From Panicum virgatum (lineage: Eukaryota; Streptophyta; Magnoliopsida; Poales; Poaceae), in NCBI RefSeq assembly GCF_016808335.1, contig NC_053149.1, positions 18,572,733 through 18,636,732 on the forward strand: DNA of 64,000 bases, written 5' to 3'. The notes under the pieces are model-generated. The model ran no database searches. It was not told the origin of the DNA and saw nothing but the letters and a program-made list of their open reading frames with translations. Every line of letters starts with the position of its first letter. Positions within the stretch are counted from its first letter, which is position 1. A program made the translations under genes and the position numbers. Shown here in pieces: positions 32,361-43,252 of this stretch.

Positions 32361-34047
32361 ACGGTAAACAAAATAAAAAAGTTTTTATTTTCCTTCCAAA
32401 ATTTTTCTACATTCTCCATATATTGTTTGGTACTTTATGTTTAAATATGATAATTTTTTAGAAATGGTAGTTATATTTAACTATTTTATATCATTTAGAT
32501 GATTTTATTGGTATAAATCTAATTTTAATGCAAAGTGCATGAAATAATTGGGAAAAAAAATTGTAAAAATGATATTCATAATATTGACTCTAGTGTAAAC
32601 CTTTAACTAATAGTTCAAACGAAATTTCAAAGATTCTGGTAACGAAATGTTACGACGATTGTGGTGGCAAATAGTATTTTAATTCTATCAAATTATAACG
32701 ATGTCAGAAAATTAAGAGATTTGCCGCAGCTTCATGCTATCATACACGGAGAGTATAGTAAAAATTTGAGAAAGTTACGCACATGTTGTCATGATTATGC
32801 TTACAAATTAAGACTTTCCCGAAGAAGTTTCAGAGAGAAGATCAGGATGAAGTTAGATTTGTAGAGGTCATGATACAAAATTTTGAGTTTCACTTTTTAA
32901 CTTTTTCTATAGACAGTATGCGATAATGTTTGCTTCATGTTAAAATTTGATATTTTTCCGGGTTCATTTAGTATTTTTAATGTATTAATTGCACGTAAAC
33001 TATTTTAATTGACCTAAGTTAAATGTGATCACTAATGACAAGAAATAATTGGATGGACAAATTTTGTATTGATCACTAATGACACGTAAACTAATGTATT
33101 AGTTTCGTATTTTTCGGAGCTATACACAAATTTCTACGAATTTTGCAAGATTGCGGCTCAAACACAAAACCCTAAAACGCTAGGTGCACCGCGCAGAGCC
33201 GGCCCATTGGCCGACAGGCGGGGCCCACGGGCCAGCGGCCCACCCAGGCCAGGTCAAGGCAACGCCGGGCTTGACCGCGGCGTGGGCGCGACCACGACGT
33301 CGCGCGTCGCGTGGTGCGCACGCGCACGCGCGGCCACGGCGACGGCGAGCAGTGGCGGCGCGAGGCGGCACGGCGAGGAGGGGCTGGAGCAGGCCGGGGG
33401 AGGCGCGCACGGCGATGAGTAGGAGGCGGTGGACCTCACCGGCGACCACGCGGACGGGGAGCGGCGGCGATCGGGCGGCGCGGCAGCGTTGGGCGCCGGC
33501 GGGCGGAGGCGCTCGCCGGCGGCCCAGCAGGGAGGAGGAGGAGCAGGTCGGGTGAGGGCCCAAATCGGTCGAGGATGGGGAGGGCTAGGTGGCGCGCGCG
33601 CTAAATCGAGGAGGACCTCACCGGCGGCGGCGAATCGCGGCCGGCAGCGGAGCTCCAGGCGGCGGCAATGGTGGAGCAGAGCTAGGGTTTTGGGGGGGGG
33701 GAGAAGGGGCCGGTCGGGCGCGGATAAGGAGAGGGCGAGCGAGCGGATGGCGCTGCGGATAAGGATATGTGCGGAACGAGGATGGCCGGCGCGTGGCACG
33801 ATGTTGGCCGGCGGCGGCGACGCATATGGCGCGCCGAGCAGAACAGAGAGGAGGAGAAGGGGAGGCTGACGGGTGGACCCGGGCGAAGAAAATTTATTTC
33901 TTTTTTTTCCTTTGGGCTATGACAACCTCGAACCATCTGCTCCCATCTCTCTACCACAATGGCGCAATGCTGCCTGCTCGGTAGGGGATGGGGAAATCGG
34001 TAGCTAGCTGCTCGCCTCACCTGCTACAGTGCCGCTTTGGCAGCTAC
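32361..34047. other. Intergenic: AT-rich part then GC-rich block
   Basis: 32361-33170 is AT-rich with no domain. It may be internal CACTA remnant, but no transposase motif is seen. 33180-33890 is GC-rich with overlapping frames on all strands (33180-33563, 33254-33799, 33429-33869), none with a recognisable domain. Its base make-up resembles the GC-rich part of the solo LTRs at 5500-6600, so it could be another LTR fragment. Confidence 0.4.
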
Positions 34048-34049
34048 TA

Positions 34050-34282
34050 CTCCCTCCATCCTAAAATAAATACAATTCTAGGGTTCAAAATTTGTACCAT
34101 AAAGAATGAAACTTTGACCTAGGAACCACACAAGACAAGAGTCTCCGGAAACTTCTCATACAAAAGACAAGTCATTGTCTAGATTTTTCTTACAAAGGAT
34201 AAAAGATATTTTGGTAATTTCACACTTTTTATTGGTTTGTGTGTTTGGTTCTAGAATTATATTTATTTTCGGACGGAGGGAG
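34050..34282. mobile_element. Stowaway-type MITE
   Basis: The ends are CTCCCTCCATCCTAAAATAA and the inverse TATTTTCGGACGGAGGGAG. TA duplications lie at 34048-34049 and 34283-34284. The arms also pair (ATACAATTCTAGGGTTC against GGTTCTAGAATTATAT). Confidence 0.85.
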
Positions 34283-34643
34283 TAGGCCCGGGCGTAGTAC
34301 ACGGGCATGATTGCGCCATGTGCAGCGCGCGTTCTGGAAGATGGAGGATCTGGAATGGTAGTACTATGCTAGGCTGTGAATATGTATGGGTTGTATTGTT
34401 GTAAAGCTTTGCTCCAAACGAAAACGGATCTGATCAGAGGTGTGTAAAGAGATGGAGCTTCCAGAAGGATGTTTCGTGTGGCCCTTACTTAGGGAAGAGA
34501 AAATTGTCGTATTTGTCATATAGTAGGATGCATGGAGAATCGATCGTATTTCAAGTTACGGTTGCAGCTTTATTTAACCTAGCTAGTACTACTAATTAAT
34601 AACATAAGAGTAATCTTTCTTCTTCTTTTCTCATTGTTGGCAG

Positions 34644-34738
34644 TGAGGAAGATGTACACAGGACTGAATGTCGATCAGCTAATGGCGGCCGACGGGTCCG
34701 TTGACTGGTCTCGTTCAGACCGTGTTTTCAACCAACAC
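34644..34738 (+). other. Isolated exon-like segment
   Basis: This 95-base segment follows a splice-acceptor-like TTGTTGGCAG and ends at a strong donor-like AACAC|GTACGT. One frame is open ([17 protein letters not shown], then [12 protein letters not shown]). I recognise no family and see no partner exons, and a MITE begins 40 bases downstream. It could be a relic of a dead gene or chance. Confidence 0.25.
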
Positions 34739-34779
34739 GTACGTATCGTGTCCTTTTTGTTGTGGATGGAAGACTACTA

Positions 34780-35112
34780 GGCTCTGTTTGGTTTCAATAG
34801 CACGAGTAGCGCACGCGATTTCCGAGAAAAAAATCTTAATGTATGGAGTACTAAATGAAATTTATTTGCAAAACTTTTTCACGGATGAGTGTAACTTTTC
34901 ACGACGAATCTAATGACAGTAATTAATCGATGATTGGCTACAGTGATGCTATAGTACCATTCTCTAATCGTGCGGTCAAAGGCCTCATTAGGTTCGTCTC
35001 GCGAAGTAGCGCAGGGTTGTGGAGTTAGTTTTATAAATTGACTTTATTTAGTACTCCTAATTATTAGTTAAATTTTTTGTGCTATTTGTGCTACACGCAA
35101 CCAAACAGAACC
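34780..35112. repeat. MITE-like repeat, GGCTCTGTTTGGTT ends
   Basis: The left end GGCTCTGTTTGGTTTCAATA and the right end (inverted GGTTCTGTTTGGTTGCGTG) are inverted repeats, flanked by TA. The core ACGACGAATCTAATGACAG, then TACAGTGATGCTATAGTACC and GCGGTCAAAGGCCTCATTAG is the best preserved of the family in this window. Confidence 0.7.
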
Positions 35113-35715
35113 TACTCCTATATGGGCAAGTAGCCGGGCACCATCAGGCTGGACAGCGCGCGCACGCAACGATCGATCCCTGGGGCACGCAGGAATGGCC
35201 GCGTCGTCGTCCGCACGTGTAAAACGAACAAGGCTATCCATCCTGCAGGAGTGCTGGTGCCTCCGCGCAGCTTCCGTTCCCCGACGCGCCCCTGCCCCAG
35301 TGCCCCGCCGGCTGTCTCGCGCCCGCGTGGCGTTCGTGTCGGCGCGCGCGGGCGTACTGTTTGCGGCCTGCTTGGACTCTGGCCTGCTGCTCGCCGCCCC
35401 GCGGCTTCGCCGATCTATCCATCCGACGACGGGCGCGGCGGGGACCGAGGTCCGGGCCGGTGGTTTTCGCCGCCACCGGACACGTGTGGGCGGGGCCCCA
35501 CGCCCCTGCCGCGCGCCTGCCTGTCCCGCCGTCCCCCGGCGCCACCGCGCCAGCTGCATCGGTCGGAGTTCACAAACGCAGACTCGCTCACCACGGCGCC
35601 GCCACCTTCCTTCCAAATTAAGTACCCCGTCACTCCACTCCACACACTCCCGTCCCAATCACCTCACCCTTTCTCCCCCTCTGCTTCCCCCACCACCTCA
35701 CCAGTCACCACCACC

Positions 35716-36267
35716 ATGTCCGCCCCCGCTGCTCTCCTCCTCCTCCTTCTCCCGCTCCTCCTCGGCGCCAATGCCGCCGACCCGGCGCCGGCCACCATCG
35801 TGCTCAAGGACGGCACCACCTGCACCCTCTGCGCGTCCTGCGACAACCCCTGCAACCCCTCCTACTACCCGCCCCCGGCGCCCGTCACCACGCCGCCCCC
35901 GCCCCCGCCCTCCTACCCCGCTCCCTCCGGCGGCGGCGGAGGCGGCCCCATCGTCTACTCGTCCCCGCCCCCTCCTGCGTCCACCGGCGGTGGCCTCTAC
36001 TACCCGCCGCCCACCGTCGGGTCCACGGGCGGCGGGGGCGGTAACAACGGCGCCTCCCAGCAGGGCGGCGGAGGCGGAGGCGGCGCCTACCCGACCCCGC
36101 CGCCGCCCAACCCGTTCCTCCCCTACTTCCCCTTCTACTACTACAGTCCGCCGCCGCCGCACTACTCCGGCGCCCGGGCCGTCACCGCCGCCTCGTCGCC
36201 GGCCGCGACGCTGCTCGCGGTGCTCCTCTCCGGGATGCTGCTGCTGCAGCAGCAACAGCAGTGGTAG
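35716..36267 (+). CDS. Small secreted proline/glycine-rich cell-wall-type protein
   Basis: A single-exon gene of 183 codons. An N-terminal signal peptide is clear (MSAPAALLLLLLPLLLGANA, cleavage near residue 21). Next comes a compact Cys motif C-x2-C-x2-C-x3-C (CTLCASCDNPC, residues 36-46). Pro-rich and Gly-rich stretches follow (PPPPPPSYPAPS; repeated GGGGG blocks; SPPPPHYSG) with many Tyr, as in extensin-like and hybrid proline-rich wall proteins. The C-terminus is hydrophobic (AATLLAVLLSGMLLL), suggesting a GPI-anchor signal, but it ends in QQQQQW, which is unusual. A role in the wall or at the plasma membrane surface is inferred. The start at 35716 was chosen because the signal peptide begins there and the upstream 5' UTR is CT-rich. 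The frame is open far upstream (from 35251), but that stretch lacks protein-like features. Other large frames across it are GC-driven shadows. Confidence 0.8.
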   Translation: MSAPAALLLLLLPLLLGANAADPAPATIVLKDGTTCTLCASCDNPCNPSYYPPPAPVTTPPPPPPSYPAPSGGGGGGPIVYSSPPPPASTGGGLYYPPPTVGSTGGGGGNNGASQQGGGGGGGAYPTPPPPNPFLPYFPFYYYSPPPPHYSGARAVTAASSPAATLLAVLLSGMLLLQQQQQW

Positions 36268-36613
36268 ATCTGCCGAGTGAGTTAACGCGCTGTGTTTTTT
36301 CCACTTACACTAGACTGCTAGAGGTGGTGGGTGAACAGAGCTGGTGATCGATTCAATTGTGGCCTGTGTATTCTAGTAAATTTTAATTGTAATTTTGATT
36401 CCATTTTATTTACCCCCTTCTTCTCTTTCTTTGTGATTTATATGTGTCGGTCGGTATAAAAACTTGTAGCAATTTGTACAAGGAGGGCAACAAAGTAAAT
36501 GATCTATAAAGCATGCAGATGCAGGACCATATACATACACTCTTCTAGAAAGATCTAACTGAATTTGTTCATTCCAAAGAATGAACCTATTTCGTTCAAA
36601 AAGAAAATGAACC
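36268..36613. other. 3' UTR and flank of the Pro/Gly-rich gene
   Basis: No gene; contains the probable poly(A) region of the upstream gene. Confidence 0.4.
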
Positions 36614-36615
36614 TA

Positions 36616-36963
36616 GGCTGTGTTTGGATAAAACAACGAAAATTTTTGCACAAAAAGACGAATGCATGCATGAAGTACTAAACGAAGTTTATTTCTAAAA
36701 CCTTTTTAGGAATGGGTGTAACTTTTCGAGACGAATCTAATGAGCCAAGTTTCATCATGATTGGCTACAGTGATACTACAGTAATCGCGCTCAATCATCG
36801 CCTAATCGTACGGTCAAATGCCTCATTAGCTAGAGCACCTGCTACAGTACCATAGTTGTGGAGGTAATTTTGTAATTAGACTTTATTTAATATTACTAAT
36901 TAGTGGTCAAAGCTTCATTTCTCTCTCATCAAAATTTTTCTACCCTCCAACCAAACATGGCCC
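36616..36963. repeat. MITE-like repeat, GGCTGTGTTTGG ends
   Basis: The left end GGCTGTGTTTGGATAAAAC and the right end (inverted GGGCCATGTTTGGTTGGAGG) are flanked by TA (36614-36615 and 36964-36965). The core CGAGACGAATCTAATGAGCC is present. Confidence 0.65.
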
Positions 36964-36965
36964 TA

Positions 36966-37972
36966 AAGTATGACAAGAATTTGGCCAACCCGCTTGGTGA
37001 TTATTGTTCTGGAATTTTATTTGCCCATTACTGAGGTGTGCTTGCCAGTAGGGAAAGCCGTCCTGTGCTGATGCCAACCCGTCTCTCTCTTCTACCGTTG
37101 GGGAGACCATGCCCATGTGCCTCGTCCACCGACAGTTGTGCACGCATTTTTCTTTGTTACCCATTTTTATTTTCATCGTGAGGTGATGAGGTCGGTAGAT
37201 CTCTGTGGCTGAGGGGGAATCATGTAAACCTGCCGCCTCGGCAGAGGGAGGAAATGTCTGGTCCCGGAGAAGAAAATGGAAGTGGAAGACACAATAATCT
37301 GGCCGCCAACCCACTTTGCCAGATGCCTCGAAGTGCGCGAGCAAGCATCCAAGGCCCAAGCTGGCCGGCCAGGAGCATTTGCATTTTGCAAGCATCCATG
37401 GAAAGGTAAAAATACTGTGGAGTACTGTTCTTATCTAAAAGGTGTAGATCTTGAGGAAAACGTCAGCTTGACCGGGCTGCCCATGCACTGATGCCTACTA
37501 CGCCAGCCTTGCTTGCACGGCGTTCATTCCTTCACCTGTAGTACACGCATAAAAAAAGGGAAAAAAAAACGTTGGTAGTACAGTAGTTTTTAAAAAAGGT
37601 GTATACGTGTATAATTGATGATAGCAAAGAGGAGATATTACAATTAAAGTGACACTGTTATCTGGCTGGGGCTCGATCGATTTCTTTCTCTTGCGGTTCA
37701 AGTTTATTGTGCGAGAGAGGTGTGGAGCTAAAGCTAGCATCGAAAAGCCAGGGAGAAAGAGAGAGAAAAGGTGGCGACAAAGTTTGCGGCTTGCAGGTTG
37801 AGGGGAGAGAAAGAGGCATGCGTGGCATCGCCGAGTGGCTTCTAGGATCGAAAAGTGTAAGATCCTGTCTGTACTTGTGCTTTAGCTCAAGTTCTTTTTT
37901 TCTCTTCTTCCTGCCAGGTGTGCCTGTTCTGATTTTAGCTTGTATTTGGACAGTTTGTGTGGTCGATACTGA
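36966..37972. other. Intergenic
   Basis: Contains weak small frames on both strands (36940-37395 minus, 37276-37491 plus, 37707-38111 plus) with no domain. No RNA gene or repeat boundary is visible. Confidence 0.4.
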
Positions 37973-37974
37973 GA

Positions 37975-38203
37975 TACTGTTTAGTTTGCAAAAAAGTTTG
38001 GATTTTGGTATTGTAACATATTTTGTTGTTATTTGGCAATTAATGTCTAATCATGGACCAATTAGACTTAAAAGATTCGTCTCGTATAAAATAGTTAAAA
38101 TGTGTATTTGATTATTTTTTAACTACATTTAATGTTTCATGCATGTATCTAAGATTCGATATGACGAGTACTTTAGGAAATTTTTTAGAAACTAAACAGA
38201 GCC
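37975..38203. repeat. MITE-like repeat, short diverged copy
   Basis: The left ATACTGTTTAGTTTGCAAAA and the right GAAACTAAACAGAGCC are inverted ends. The core is TTAGACTTAAAAGATTCGTC. Same family as the copy at 22160. Confidence 0.6.
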
Positions 38204-39050
38204 TGAACCATGGGGATGGAGTGTCAGTTTTTGTGCTTTGATCAAGGAAAGAAAGGGGTTCTCATAGGATAACCTTTCTAATGGATATGTTCTCGTTTGA
38301 AGCCATTTGAATGGCCAAAAAGGTTATTAAACCGTTGGAATGAAAATTGCAGGTTGCATAGCATTTGCTATATAGATTATGTCTATAAATAATTTTAAAA
38401 TTAAAACAACCTATAATTTGGAATGAATGGAATACCATTCTCTTGTGGTGTTTTACCTTGTCGCCCAATTAATATGCGTAAAGACTAAATTCTTCCACAT
38501 GTAAGGCTACATGTCATGTGACTAAAATACTGTAAAATAGGCAAAAAAAAAAACTTCCCACCATTTTGTTAAGGTAAATGTAAGATATTGGCCGCTCTTG
38601 GTAGTAAACCGGTAAAAAAAATTGGCAACTTTTGCTTATCCAAAATGTTGTCATGCCAAGAATTTGGTAGCCAACCAATCAGACTCTATATTTGTTGAAC
38701 AGACAAAAAAAGAGGCACTTTAGTTATTATATATGAAACAGTGCCCATTTTGATTGAATTGATAAAAAAATACATTAAAAAATCATGTCACGGATGGACC
38801 GAACCGTTGTGAGCCAAATTTTGAGTTTTAACCTTTTGGAGCCCTATTGACACGGGCTGGCCTGCCGCCTAAATGTGTGGCGGCTGTGAGTTCGAATCGG
38901 CCCGTATGTTTTTTTCCAGATAGATGGGCCGCACTGTGCAGTCTGCCAATATTCTCTTCATGTGTGTGTGCATGCATCAACCCCTCTTTTTGCGTGGATC
39001 TTTTGGCTTTGGTGCGCCATGATTTTAGCTTACCGAGCTAATTATTTTTT
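38204..39050. other. Intergenic
   Basis: AT-rich. A GAGTTCGAATCGGCCCG phrase near 38890 resembles a pol III B-box but has no tRNA fold around it. No gene. Confidence 0.4.
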
Positions 39051-39051
39051 A

Positions 39052-39317
39052 CTCTCTCCGATCCGTTTTAGATTGTATAAGTCATTCAAACTTTCTTGAA
39101 GAGTCAAACTATTTCATATTTGATCAAAATTATAAAAAATTTACAAAAATTTATAGCACCAAATAGATATACTATGAAAATATATTTAATGAAAAATCTA
39201 ACGATACTTATTTGGTATAATAAATATTAGTATTTTATTATATAAACTTGATCAAACTTGAATAATTTTAACTCTCTAAAAAAATGAAATAACTTACAAT
39301 TTAAAATAGAAGAAAAT
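39052..39317. mobile_element. Degenerate Stowaway-like MITE
   Basis: The left CTCTCTCCGATCCGTTTTAG and the pairing of AAGTCATTCAAACTT with its inverse near 39250-39300 identify an old element of about 265 bp. The right terminus is worn (AATAGAAGAAAATACTA). Confidence 0.5.
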
Positions 39318-39589
39318 ACTATATTTATTTTCAACAACGACCTCCATCGACATCGAGGGTGGATGCATATTGCCCTCCACAACCATGACAAAGTTCCAAA
39401 ATCCGATTTGGATGATTTAATTTTGAGCTTTGTTACAATAATGATAAAGTATCAATGGGTACTTTCAGATACTTTTGCTTTAATTTTTTTTGGCCGTTGA
39501 TCAATAGAAGGTATTTATAAAAATTAAATTAAATTAGTATTTAGTCTCACTTTTGGTACTTGGTTCTATATTTTTGTACCACCAGGTCT

Positions 39590-39938
39590 TTTAGTCTAGA
39601 TACTTCCAGATACTTCCCTTTTGAAGTAACCTGCAACCTCTTGCCTCCTGTGTGTACCCCCTTACCATCTCACTTGCACAACAGTTGTGATTGCGGGGGA
39701 GATACTTCCCTTTTGAAGTAACCCGTGACCGTGAAGCACCCGATTGGAAACATCACCCAGTACTAATAGGGATATTTAGTTCCAGGTTGTAGGCTTCGGT
39801 CACTTTAAAATTACCGCATTAGTACCGGGTCTTCAAGTTCAGGTGGGCATCTTGCCCCCTGTTGGTTCGTCAAAAAAAAGTACCGGATCTTCTTGCTACC
39901 GGTATTTTTGAGGTGTACCGATAGGTTTTCTAGTAGTG
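39590..39938 (-). mobile_element. CACTA terminus fragment
   Basis: It ends at 39938 with ...GGTTTTCTAGTAGTG, the inverse of a CACTACTAGAAAACC terminus. TACCGG-type subterminal motifs precede it (39820, 39880, 39900, 39917). The opposite end is not seen, so the left limit is approximate. Confidence 0.5.
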
Positions 39939-42900
39939 CACATCTGTATTTTTGTGTGCACGCATATACACTCGGCGGCACAAGATACGATCTATACGCT
40001 GCATTGGCATCTTTCGAATTTAGATTTGAAAAATAAATATAATTAGAGTTATGACTTGTGAGTCTAAAAAAATAAGGCAAACTTTCATAGTCAAATCAAC
40101 TACTTTAATACATATGAATAATTTGTTATTCCTATAAATATTATCGGTTAAGGTAGTGTATTCGAACCTGCGCCTGTTTTCTATTTGGGAAAAGGAAGCG
40201 GTGCATATATTTGAATAACCTATGCATCCAGACTCAAGTCTCCGACCTAAGCAGATGCTATATATATCTCTTGCACACTCTACGCTAAGAGAGCGATCAC
40301 CTTTAGCTAGAGTCAAGTAATACAAATATGTAAATGAAGAAACAGCCTGACCTTTATTCGGCAGATGGACGGATGCCCTTCCTTTTCATCAACGCTCAGA
40401 GTCGGCTGCGCACGAAACCGGTAGCAAAAAACTGAAAGATTCTTCCCAACTTGACAAGAGGGCACAAAAGTGTTTCTCCAAGGACCACTGTCAAGAGCTC
40501 ATCCAAAACCACAGTCCGGCCTGATCTCCAGAAAGCAGTGCATGCCAGGCCACCAGCATTCTCTTCTCGGACACCACGCATGCCTCCTTGCCGGCCTACT
40601 CGTACAAGAAACATGCATGTGGACAAGAATAAAATAAAAATCTCTAAGCGTAATACACTACTTAATGCTTGTTCAGGTTGTATGGATGAGTTCATAAGAA
40701 ACAGTACTATCTGCGCGCTAAACAAGGGAAAAAATGATTGTCCAGATAGATCTTTATGGTAACTACATGACAAAAAGGGGCCCTTTTAGCTCTTTCGCTC
40801 TACCATTGTCATGACATGGCAACCACATATTTTGGGACTCAAGATTAGCAGTTTATCTCCACATATCACAAACTTGTGGCAACAAATAGTTTCTCCGAAC
40901 AATTTTTAAATAAATGAATGGAAATGGAATGGCACTCCTTACCTGGTGGATGCCTAAGGCCAAGAAACTTGTTTACAATCCGTTTAGATCAGAATTTTAC
41001 AAGAAAACTGTACGCTTCATTCTAAATGTTGAACTACATGTATGACACTGATTACTTCTGTTATGGACATATGTATTGGTTATCAAATAAAATATTTCCA
41101 AATTAGGAATCTAAAATTGAAATATGTACTCATAATTGGATTCTAAATGAAAATTATATTGCTACAGAAGTTTTGTACTCATAATTGAAATATGTACTCA
41201 TAATCATCTAGCGCTATTAGTGGAAGTATTTGAATGATTTGGGCTTTATGAGTGGAACTAATTGATTCCCACAATTTATATCGGTAAAGGTTCAAGCACA
41301 CTCTTACCGAACTCTTAGCTATGTTGTAATTTAGCAAAGGCAAATATCTGGTGACAGTTGGTCTTTGTACCTTCAATTTCAGAAGGATGAAAAGGGAGAC
41401 ATGGTTATTCTGACGTGACTACTGTGATAAAAGATAGAAAATTAAACTTATGACATATCAAATCTAGTGAAGCCTAATCAGACAGAATTTTCCTTTCTAT
41501 ACCTTGATGCATCACTGCATTAAAAATAAGGTCTAAATATGTGTAAGTTCAGAATCTTTTCGCAACCAAAATATCTTAATTTCACCAATAATGCTGTTCA
41601 TATATGAGCAAATTTTGACTATACTTCCATAAGATTATAACTTTATTTATGAGTATACTATAGTTGAAAAACCAATGGTCCCTTTTATGTTTTGGAGATT
41701 GCAGCAATTTCAATCTGCCACTTATTCTTCTCTGATTGGTTTCGATTATATGAGTATAATTTCAATCTCAGTGTTACTGCCTGAAGATTCTTCTCTGGAC
41801 AAAGCAAAATTGATTGGTTTCGATTATATCTAACAACAGGCGTGTCAACATCCAACGGCCAGAAAATATCTGCAAGAATTAGAGCCCCAGAAAACTAAAA
41901 AGTTTTATATTGTATAAATAGTAGACAAGAATATGGATGCGAATTAATCACGGGCACACAAACATAAATACTTTCCTTTACCTATGGGGATTCTACAGGA
42001 GTGGATATCCTCCACCTCTCAAAAGGTCTCCTCTTTTGACCAAAGGAGCCTCCATCTATCATCTTTCCATCCTTTTATCTTCTCTGTGGCCGGTTAGGGA
42101 TATTCCCATCCACACTCCAATCAGTGAGTGCCAAAATTTCATACTGAACCCAGCTCGAATATGGAGATGAACTTATCTGTACAGTCCAACCACATCTAGA
42201 GGGTCCCAACAGAGAATATAAGCCAATCACATAGGAAGCATTTGTTGAGGCCGGCTGCTTTGAGCTCGATCCACAGAGCAAACCGATGCTAGTAAGATCA
42301 CTCCTGTAGTGCTATTCCAAATTGCAAACTTGAAGCAAGGAACATTAGTACTTTGGACAAGAGGAAAATAAAATACAATGATATGCATAGAAAAAAGGGC
42401 ATGCATTCTATATCGACACAACTGAATGGACTATGTAGGTGTTGGAACTGAGATGCATGAGAAAAAAAAAAGTTTTATCTCAAACCTTGGTATCCATAAA
42501 ACCTGAACATGTGTCAGGACGAGCAATGGTGTTCCTAATGCTGGCGCCAAATGAAATATTAACCCGAATAAGGTTTTGAGGTATTAACCGCTTTATTTAG
42601 CACTAGTTACTGTGAGTAATTAATTAATGAGTGTGCAGTATTCAAATCAAACATCATAGCTTTTTACTCTATAAGTAGAAAAAATTAATAGTATCATTCA
42701 CAATTTGGAAGTGCAGAATTCATGGCACACTGAGGCCTCTGCTGTAAATCAACTGAAAGAGGGTTGATTCTGGCCTTGTTGCAGCCTTAGGTGCAGCAAT
42801 AGTTGATGGGTTGAATGCTTTTCCATGCAGTTATAAACAGTGCATTATGAAACTGCTTAGTCACCCAACTATAATTAAACAATTGCATCAGCTGTTCCGG

Positions 42901-43119
42901 CCTTCCAGGGAGTTTATTGAAACCCTGGGAAGAATGTCCCTGATTGGAGCCACTTGTAAGCAACTAGAAGAACCGACTTGCAGGTAACTACACTCATGGA
43001 AAAGAAGAGTAGTTTATGCCAAGATGGAGACATCTAAGGGTTCCCTTTCCGATGATTCTTTGGGTGACCCACACAAATCGACCACCAAATATTCCGTCCC
43101 AGCCCCACAAGAAATGCCA
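39939..43119. other. Intergenic
   Basis: No convincing gene. 40396-40773 is open on both strands but has no domain. A short direct repeat of GAAATATGTACTCATAAT occurs at about 41119 and 41188-41206. 42040-42300 is more GC-balanced and might be a transcribed remnant. The last ~150 bases are the HIPP promoter. Confidence 0.35.
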
Positions 43120-43125
43120 TATAAA
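43120..43125 (+). promoter_or_regulatory. TATA box of the HIPP gene
   Basis: TATAAA within GCCATATAAATGC lies 133 bases upstream of the ATG. A good plant core promoter by position and sequence. Confidence 0.6.
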
Positions 43126-43252
43126 TGCAACTCATTGCATGTTCAGTGACTCCTACGGTCCTACCTGCCTTCTTCTAAGGTGCTAAGAGTTCTCAATTAG
43201 GAATCTCTGCAGCTTCAAGCTCCAACCCTACTCTCCAATTCAAACTTCAACA

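Noticed and set aside
33180..33890. GC-rich block as a candidate gene
   Set aside because: Overlapping frames on both strands with Arg/Ala/Gly-rich translations; more like LTR or repeat DNA.
35195..36280. A 361-codon alternative frame over the Pro/Gly-rich gene
   Set aside because: It has no signal peptide or recognisable motif, whereas the other frame has a clear signal peptide, Cys motif and ordered Pro/Gly blocks.
38870..38930. Possible tRNA gene or SINE (GAGTTCGAATCGGCCCG)
   Set aside because: A B-box-like phrase only; no A-box at the right distance and no cloverleaf could be drawn.
40396..40773. Possible 125-codon minus-strand protein with hydrophobic segments
   Set aside because: The opposite strand is equally open and there is no recognisable family or promoter.
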